This document shows, in pieces, positions 7,013 through 10,285 of a stretch of DNA of 10,285 bases. Source of the stretch: an uncultured Collinsella sp. (GTDB lineage Bacteria; Actinomycetota; Coriobacteriia; Coriobacteriales; Coriobacteriaceae); assembly GCA_902479065.1 (NCBI GenBank), contig CABSNM010000039.1:1-10285 (forward strand), read 5' to 3'. Position 1 is the first letter of the stretch. Each line of letters starts with the position of its first letter. The translations under genes were made by a program, and so were the position numbers. The notes beneath the pieces are model-generated. The model was not told the origin of the DNA and searched no databases. It saw nothing but the letters and a program-made list of their open reading frames with translations.

Positions 7013-7462
7013 ATGGTTAAGATCAATCGAAAATGGGCGGTTGTAACCTGCCTGATGGCGCTCTTGATCTGGGGCAATTCGCTGGTTCCCGGCTCGGGGT
7101 CGGGCTCGCTGAGCCTAACGGTCATGGAAGCTATCCGCGGTTTCCTGCACGGCGTGGGACTTCCATATGAATGGGTGACCAACTTTGTTGTTCGCAAGTG
7201 CGCGCATTTTACCGAGTATATGGTGCTCGGCATCCTGGCAACGCATGCCTTTGATTTTGAGGGCCGGCGCACCTTTGACGTGCTGCTGCCCACGGCGGTG
7301 TTCCTGCTGCTGATTCCCTCGATCGACGAGACGATTCAGCTCTTTGTGCCGGGGCGCGCCGGCATGATCACCGATGTGATGATCGACTGCTGTGGAGCGG
7401 CAACGGGCGTTGTGCTCCGATATCTACTACGATCGCTCATATGTGCCAAAAAGGCCGCCTAG
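7013..7462 (+). CDS. VanZ-like family membrane protein
   Basis: A small integral membrane protein of 149 residues. It has a first helix at about 8-24, the family motif VRKCAHFTEY at 60-69 (K62, H65, E69), a helix at about 88-103, and the second family motif DETIQLFVPGR..DV at 105-122 (D105, E106, Q109, R115, D121), followed by a last Gly/Ala-rich helix at about 126-140. These two motif blocks define the VanZ-like family, named after the teicoplanin-resistance accessory protein VanZ. Its biochemical activity is unsettled, and no vanA-type cluster is nearby, so a resistance role is not supported. The gene is 7 bp after the preceding one. GGAGG at 6996-7000, inside the end of that gene, is the best SD but sits 12 nt away, suggesting translational coupling. 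The stop codon lies inside the downstream terminator stem. Confidence 0.92.
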   Translation: MVKINRKWAVVTCLMALLIWGNSLVPGSGSGSLSLTVMEAIRGFLHGVGLPYEWVTNFVVRKCAHFTEYMVLGILATHAFDFEGRRTFDVLLPTAVFLLLIPSIDETIQLFVPGRAGMITDVMIDCCGAATGVVLRYLLRSLICAKKAA

Positions 7463-7494
7463 GACGTATTGTTTGGTCCTAGGCGGCCTTTTTT
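7448..7494. terminator. Bidirectional intrinsic terminator between convergent genes
   Basis: A perfect 18-bp stem pairs 7448-7465 with 7476-7493 around a 10-nt loop. The A5 and T6 flanks give a T-tract on both strands. It serves the vanZ-like gene (+) and the ROK kinase (-). The vanZ-like stop codon (7460-7462) lies inside the left arm. Confidence 0.95.
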
Positions 7495-7576
7495 ATTTGA
7501 GGGCTTATATGAGGCGTGGTGGCGTCGTTCCATTGGTCGGATTTGCTGGGCGCGCCACGCCCCGTGGGTGCGTCTG

Positions 7577-8467
7577 TTACTGAAGCGCCTGTGCGCCCAG
7601 GGCAAGGCAACCCATGATGCCCTGCTTGCCCTCGAGGCTGTTGTTGACAATGTAGGTATCGATGTCGTTGACCTCGGGCGTGACGATATAGCCGTTGAGC
7701 ATTTCGGCACATTTCTTGCGTGCGAGCGGCACGATGGGGGTGTGGTCGGCCACGCCGCCGCCGATGATGATCTTTTGCGGCGCGTAGCACAGCGTGTAGG
7801 TCATGAGCGCCTGTGCCAGATAGCCGGCGAGCAGGTCCATGGCCTCCGGGTCATCGGCCATGTCTCCGGCGCTCTTGCCATCCCAGCGCTTTTTAACGCC
7901 GGGGCCGGCGATGAGGCCCTCGAGACAGTTGTCGTGGAAGGGGCAGGCGCTGTGCTCGCCAATGGTGTCGCGCGGGTCGCGCGTGACCAGGATGTGGCCG
8001 GCCTCGGGATGCATCATGCCGTGCACGAGCTTACCGCCCGAGAGCACGCCGGCGCCCACGCCGGTGCCGATGGTCAGGTAGACCACGTCGGTGAGGCCCT
8101 TGGCGCAACCAAACGTGACCTCGCCCAGGCAGGCGACGTTGACGTCGGTATCGTAGCCGCAGGGGATATTGAGCTCGTTTTGGATAGTGCCCAGCAGGTC
8201 AAAGTAGCGCCATGCCGTTTTGGGCGTCTCCAGGATCTTGCCGTATTGGGGCGAGGCAGGGTTGACTGCGGTGGGGCCAAAGGCGCCGATGCCCAGCGCG
8301 GCGATGCCCTTGTCGGCAAACCATGCGTTGACGGCCTCAACGGTCTCCTGCGGGGTCGTGGTCGCGATCTGCTCGCGCTCTAGGACCGTACCGTCCGCAT
8401 AGCCCGTGGCGCAGACCATCTTGGTGCCACCGGCCTCGAGCGCTCCGATAAGCTGCTGCTCTGCCAT
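7577..8467 (-). CDS. ROK-family sugar kinase, probably fructokinase
   Basis: Cytoplasmic ATP-dependent kinase of 296 residues, most like the fructokinase branch of the ROK family (EC 2.7.1.4, fructose to fructose-6-phosphate). Visible motifs are the N-terminal phosphate-binding GALEAGGTK (8-16), GIGAFGP (59-65), catalytic Asp in DTDVNVACLGE (D108), and the second ATP motif TIGTGVGAG (132-140). The zinc-binding region has ExGH (H158) followed by CPFHDNC (C175, H178, C181) and LEGL. The phrases PASPQYGKILETPK and CPFHDNCLEGL are characteristic of ScrK/YdhR-type fructokinases rather than glucokinases; exact substrate is inferred. The start ATG at 8467-8465 has AGAGAGGA 5 nt upstream. No transporter or glycosidase gene lies beside it to confirm the sugar. 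It is separated from the upstream aminotransferase by a terminator and has its own promoter. Confidence 0.93.
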   Translation of the reverse strand: MAEQQLIGALEAGGTKMVCATGYADGTVLEREQIATTTPQETVEAVNAWFADKGIAALGIGAFGPTAVNPASPQYGKILETPKTAWRYFDLLGTIQNELNIPCGYDTDVNVACLGEVTFGCAKGLTDVVYLTIGTGVGAGVLSGGKLVHGMMHPEAGHILVTRDPRDTIGEHSACPFHDNCLEGLIAGPGVKKRWDGKSAGDMADDPEAMDLLAGYLAQALMTYTLCYAPQKIIIGGGVADHTPIVPLARKKCAEMLNGYIVTPEVNDIDTYIVNNSLEGKQGIMGCLALGAQALQ

Positions 8468-8505
8468 AGTATTCCTCTCTCTGGGACGAGTTGCTCCGTG
8501 ACTAA

Positions 8506-8523
8506 AGTATAGAGCTCTAAACT
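8506..8523 (-). promoter_or_regulatory. ROK kinase promoter -10 with overlapping palindromic operator candidate
   Basis: On the minus strand TATACT (8511-8506, 5 of 6 matches to TATAAT) would start transcription near 8498, about 30 nt before the ATG. No good -35 box is visible. An 18-bp palindrome at 8506-8523, AGTATAGAGCTCTAAACT, is symmetric except for one base pair and covers the -10 box. A weak -35 and a -10 under a palindrome fit repression by a dimeric regulator, perhaps sugar-responsive. The regulator is not in the window. Confidence 0.5.
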
Positions 8524-8539
8524 ATTTAAGAAAGCGCTA

Positions 8540-8583
8540 TAGAAAGAAGCCTCGCAACGCGGCGGGCGGTGCGGGGCTTCTTT
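8540..8583 (-). terminator. Intrinsic terminator of the aminotransferase gene
   Basis: A 13-bp stem pairs 8571-8583 with 8543-8555 (AAAGAAGCCCCGC with GCGAGGCTTCTTT on the minus strand), with one wobble and a 15-nt loop. The minus strand then continues into a T-rich TTTCTAT. It lies 26 bp past the aminotransferase stop and insulates the ROK kinase. Confidence 0.8.
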
Positions 8584-8608
8584 GGTTGCTTTAGTTGCCG
8601 GGCCGTCC

Positions 8609-9790
8609 TTACCCGCGCGGCTTGATTTTATCACGTAGCGACTTGAGGTTCTCCAGCGCCGCGTTAAGCGTCTCGTCTCGCTTGGCAAAGTGGAAACGAA
8701 TCAGATGGTTGACGGGCTCGCGGAAGAAGCTCGAGCCGGGCACGGCGCCCACGCCCACCTTAGACGCGAGGTCCTCGCAGAATTCGAGGTCGCTGTCATA
8801 GCCAAACTCAGAGATGTCCATCATGACGTAGTAGGCGCCCTGCGGCACGTTGTGCGTGAGGCCGATGCTGCCGAGTCCCTGACAGAACAGGTCGCGCTTG
8901 GCGGTGTAGAGGTCGAGGACCTCCTGGTAATAGCTGTCGTCGAAGTTGAGGGCGGTGACGACAGCTTCCTGCAGGGGAGCGGCGGCACCCACGGTGAGGA
9001 AGTCGTGGACCTTCTTGATGCGCTCGGTGATTTGGGCCGGGGCAATGGTGTAGCCCAGACGCCAGCCGGTGATGGAGTACGTTTTGGACAGCGAGCTGCA
9101 GCTGATGGTTCGCTCGAACATGCCGGGCAGCGTGGCCATATAGACGTGCTCGTGGGGCGCGTAGACGATGTGCTCGTACACCTCGTCGGTGATGCAGTAG
9201 GTGTCGTACTTTTTGCAGAGGTCGGCGATAAAGGTGAGCTCCTCGCGCGTAAAGACCTTGCCGCAAGGGTTGGAAGGGTTGCACAGGACGATGGCCTTGG
9301 GGTCGTTGTCGCGGAAGGCCGCCTCGAGTGTCTCGCGGTCAAAGTCGAATGTGGGCGGGTTGAGCGGCACGTAGATAGGCTCGGCACCCGAAAGGATCGT
9401 GTCGGCGCCGTAGTTCTCGTAGAACGGCGAGAAGATGACGACCTTGTCTCCGGGGTTCGTAACCGTCATCATGGCGGCCATCATGGCCTCGGTGGAGCCG
9501 CAGGTGACTACGATATTCTCGTTGGGGTTTACCGACATGCCCATAAAATGCTCCTGCTTGGCGGCAAGCGCCTCACGCATGGCCTGGGAGCCCCAGGTGA
9601 TGGAGTACTGGTGGTAAAGCGGCTTGGGGTCGGTGGCGATGGTGCTGAGGCTATCGAGCAGCTGCGCTGGGGGATCGAAGTCAGGGAAGCCCTGCGAGAG
9701 ATTGACAGCGCCGTACTTATTGGAGATGCGTGTCATGCGGCGGATGACCGAATCGGTAAACGTTGCCGTGCGGTTGGAGAGTTCTTTCAT
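8609..9790 (-). CDS. PLP-dependent class I/II aminotransferase
   Basis: Cytoplasmic fold-type I aminotransferase of 393 residues. Visible hallmarks are the N-terminal substrate region LSQGFPDFDPP (31-41), the cofactor-phosphate region CGSTEAM (97-103), NPSNPCG with N174 (171-177), TDEVYE with D202 and Y205 (201-206), the Schiff-base lysine K236 in SSLSKTYSITGWR (232-244), and the carboxylate-binding arginine R365 in IRFHFAK. The LSQGFPDF and Y-Q-Y-S motifs resemble the methionine/kynurenine/aromatic aminotransferase group (YbdL-like) more than classical aspartate aminotransferase; the substrate cannot be fixed from sequence alone. An in-frame ATG at 9808 is rejected because ATG 9790 has AAAGGA (9801-9796) 5 nt upstream, while 9808 has no SD. 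No neighbouring biosynthetic gene suggests a pathway. Confidence 0.95.
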   Translation of the reverse strand: MKELSNRTATFTDSVIRRMTRISNKYGAVNLSQGFPDFDPPAQLLDSLSTIATDPKPLYHQYSITWGSQAMREALAAKQEHFMGMSVNPNENIVVTCGSTEAMMAAMMTVTNPGDKVVIFSPFYENYGADTILSGAEPIYVPLNPPTFDFDRETLEAAFRDNDPKAIVLCNPSNPCGKVFTREELTFIADLCKKYDTYCITDEVYEHIVYAPHEHVYMATLPGMFERTISCSSLSKTYSITGWRLGYTIAPAQITERIKKVHDFLTVGAAAPLQEAVVTALNFDDSYYQEVLDLYTAKRDLFCQGLGSIGLTHNVPQGAYYVMMDISEFGYDSDLEFCEDLASKVGVGAVPGSSFFREPVNHLIRFHFAKRDETLNAALENLKSLRDKIKPRG

Positions 9791-9798
9791 GACGGTCC

Positions 9799-9858
9799 TT
9801 TCGAGCATTTGCAGTGGGGCAAGTTTACTCCTATGAAACCGGTGGGATTTGCTCGAAA
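9799..9858 (-). promoter_or_regulatory. Inverted repeat overlapping the aminotransferase SD
   Basis: On the minus strand TTTCGAGCA (9858-9850) is complementary to TGCTCGAAA (9807-9799). The second arm includes the first three bases of the AAAGGA SD (9801-9796). If the transcript starts upstream of 9858, a 9-bp stem with a 42-nt loop could partly hide the SD. No clear promoter was found to prove the leader is that long. Confidence 0.3.
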
Positions 9859-9874
9859 TGGTCTCGAAAAACTC

Positions 9875-9893
9875 TTTTCAAAATTCTTGAAAA
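9875..9893. promoter_or_regulatory. Operator-like palindrome between the aminotransferase and tRNA-His
   Basis: TTTTCAA (9875-9881), 5 bp, TTGAAAA (9887-9893) is a perfect inverted repeat in the divergent intergenic region. It is upstream of the tRNA promoter and in the expected promoter region of the aminotransferase. It could bind a regulator of the aminotransferase; no regulator gene is adjacent. Confidence 0.35.
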
Positions 9894-9900
9894 TTGGGGC

Positions 9901-9929
9901 TTGCATCGCGTGGCGTTCCTTGCAATAAT
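9901..9929 (+). promoter_or_regulatory. Promoter of the tRNA-His/tRNA-Lys operon
   Basis: TTGCAT (9901-9906), a 17-bp spacer, and AATAAT (9924-9929, 5 of 6 matches to TATAAT). The start near 9936 would leave about 20 nt before the mature tRNA-His 5' end. Confidence 0.7.
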
Positions 9930-9955
9930 AGTCGAGCGCGAAGCGCACAGGACAC

Positions 9956-10033
9956 GGTGGGTGTAGCTCAGTTGGCTAGAGCGACGGGTTGTGGTCCCGT
10001 AGGTCGAGGGTTCGAGTCCCTTTACCCACCCCA
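9956..10033 (+). tRNA. tRNA-His (anticodon GTG)
   Basis: A full cloverleaf folds. Acceptor 9957-9963 pairs with 10023-10029, with a final G·T wobble. The D-arm is GCTC/GAGC, the anticodon stem ACGGG/CCCGT has anticodon GTG at 9991-9993, and the T-arm is GAGGG/CCCTT with TTCGAGT loop. The histidine-specific extra G-1 is encoded at 9956 opposite C73 (10030). CCA is encoded at 10031-10033. Confidence 0.97.
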
Positions 10034-10055
10034 GTTTTTGCTTCGTGTTGATATC

Positions 10056-10131
10056 GGGTCGTTAGCTCAGTTGGTAGAGCAGGGGACTCTTAATCCCAAG
10101 GTCCAGGGTTCGACCCCCTGACGGCCCACCA
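10056..10131 (+). tRNA. tRNA-Lys (anticodon CTT)
   Basis: Acceptor GGGTCGT (10056-10062) pairs with ACGGCCC (10121-10127), with one T·G wobble. The D-arm is GCTC/GAGC, and the anticodon loop CTCTTAA has anticodon CTT at 10089-10091. The T-arm is CAGGG/CCCTG, the discriminator is A, and CCA is encoded at 10129-10131. The outermost anticodon-stem pair (27-43) is a G·A mismatch. It is 22 nt downstream of tRNA-His and clearly in the same transcript. Confidence 0.97.
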
Positions 10132-10140
10132 AAGCAAGTT

Positions 10141-10172
10141 AAGACGGTCAACTTCGGTTGGCCGTCTTTTTT
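10141..10172 (+). terminator. Intrinsic terminator of the tRNA operon
   Basis: AAGACGGTCAAC (10141-10152) pairs with GTTGGCCGTCTT (10157-10168), a 12-bp stem with one wobble. It is capped by the very stable C(TTCG)G tetraloop and followed by a T-tract to 10172. Confidence 0.95.
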
Positions 10173-10179
10173 GTTGACC

Positions 10180-10209
10180 TTGCATGGGGTCGAACCCGAG
10201 GCTTATAGG
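10180..10209 (+). promoter_or_regulatory. Weak promoter candidate before a terminator
   Basis: TTGCAT (10180-10185), an 18-bp spacer, and TATAGG (10204-10209; TATA matches, last two bases do not). The -35 box is identical to that of the tRNA operon. Transcription would begin near 10216, immediately before the terminator at 10231-10261. Confidence 0.35.
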
Positions 10210-10230
10210 ACAAAATGTGTGTCCACGTTG

Positions 10231-10261
10231 GGGGCATCGGCGCAGGTCGATGCCCCTTTTT
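10231..10261 (+). terminator. Second intrinsic terminator or attenuator
   Basis: GGGGCATCG (10231-10239) pairs perfectly with CGATGCCCC (10248-10256) around an 8-nt loop, followed by five Ts (10257-10261). A T-tract exists only on the plus strand. It is either a backup for the tRNA terminator 60 bp upstream or an attenuator in the leader of a gene beyond the window end. Confidence 0.85.
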
Positions 10262-10285
10262 CAGCCGTTTAAATTCCGTGCCCGC

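Noticed and set aside
5542..7293. 583-codon minus-strand frame over the unknown protein and vanZ-like gene
   Set aside because: The plus strand has a promoter, SD, membrane helices and VanZ motifs; the minus frame runs through both genes and the intergenic region with no such support.
7469..9928. Two long plus-strand frames (7469-8383 and 8690-9928)
   Set aside because: They are antisense to the ROK kinase and aminotransferase, whose motifs are unambiguous, and show no recognisable domain.
10186..10197. Reverse-complement copy of the tRNA-Lys T-arm (12 nt), as an integration-site scar
   Set aside because: The T-arm sequence is nearly self-complementary, the copy is inverted rather than direct, and no integrase or island boundary is visible.
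1..10285. CRISPR array, insertion sequence, prophage or toxin-antitoxin module
   Set aside because: No regularly spaced direct repeats, no transposase, integrase or Cas-like protein, and no small gene pair with suitable features were found on either strand.

Overview
This window looks like ordinary chromosome from a GC-rich actinobacterium, most likely the class Coriobacteriia and perhaps Collinsella. That placement is inference. It rests on the very long basic N-terminal extension on Rho, strong AAGGAGG-type ribosome binding sites, CCA-encoding tRNA genes, GC-rich codon use, and the style of the lineage-specific proteins. No phage, transposase, CRISPR array or defence system is visible.

Layout. 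Positions 1-347 hold no convincing gene and lead into argS (348-2201, +), which ends at a strong intrinsic terminator (2247-2279). A 450-bp intergenic region follows. It contains a 150-bp inverted-repeat element (2324-2473), a rho promoter (2558-2585) and a structured 138-nt rho leader. rho (2730-5294, +) starts at GTG and encodes an 854-residue Rho whose first ~430 residues are a low-complexity basic/acidic extension. It ends at a terminator (5333-5362). A separate promoter (5440-5468) drives a two-gene unit: a 466-residue membrane-anchored acidic protein of unknown function (5605-7005) and a VanZ-like membrane protein (7013-7462).

A perfect 18-bp bidirectional terminator (7448-7494) separates this unit from two independently transcribed minus-strand genes. 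These are a ROK-family sugar kinase of the fructokinase type (7577-8467), with a palindromic operator candidate over its promoter, and a class I/II PLP aminotransferase (8609-9790). Last, on the plus strand, a tRNA-His/tRNA-Lys pair (9956-10131) has its own promoter and a UUCG-capped terminator. It is followed by a short promoter-then-terminator unit with no gene (10180-10261).

Function. Most content is housekeeping: arginyl-tRNA charging, Rho termination, tRNAs, amino-acid transamination and sugar phosphorylation. The less ordinary parts are Rho (extension plus replaced RNA-contact aromatics in the primary binding site), its leader, the intergenic repeat, the unknown protein coupled to VanZ, and several regulatory palindromes. 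I did not find an unmistakable new multi-gene system.
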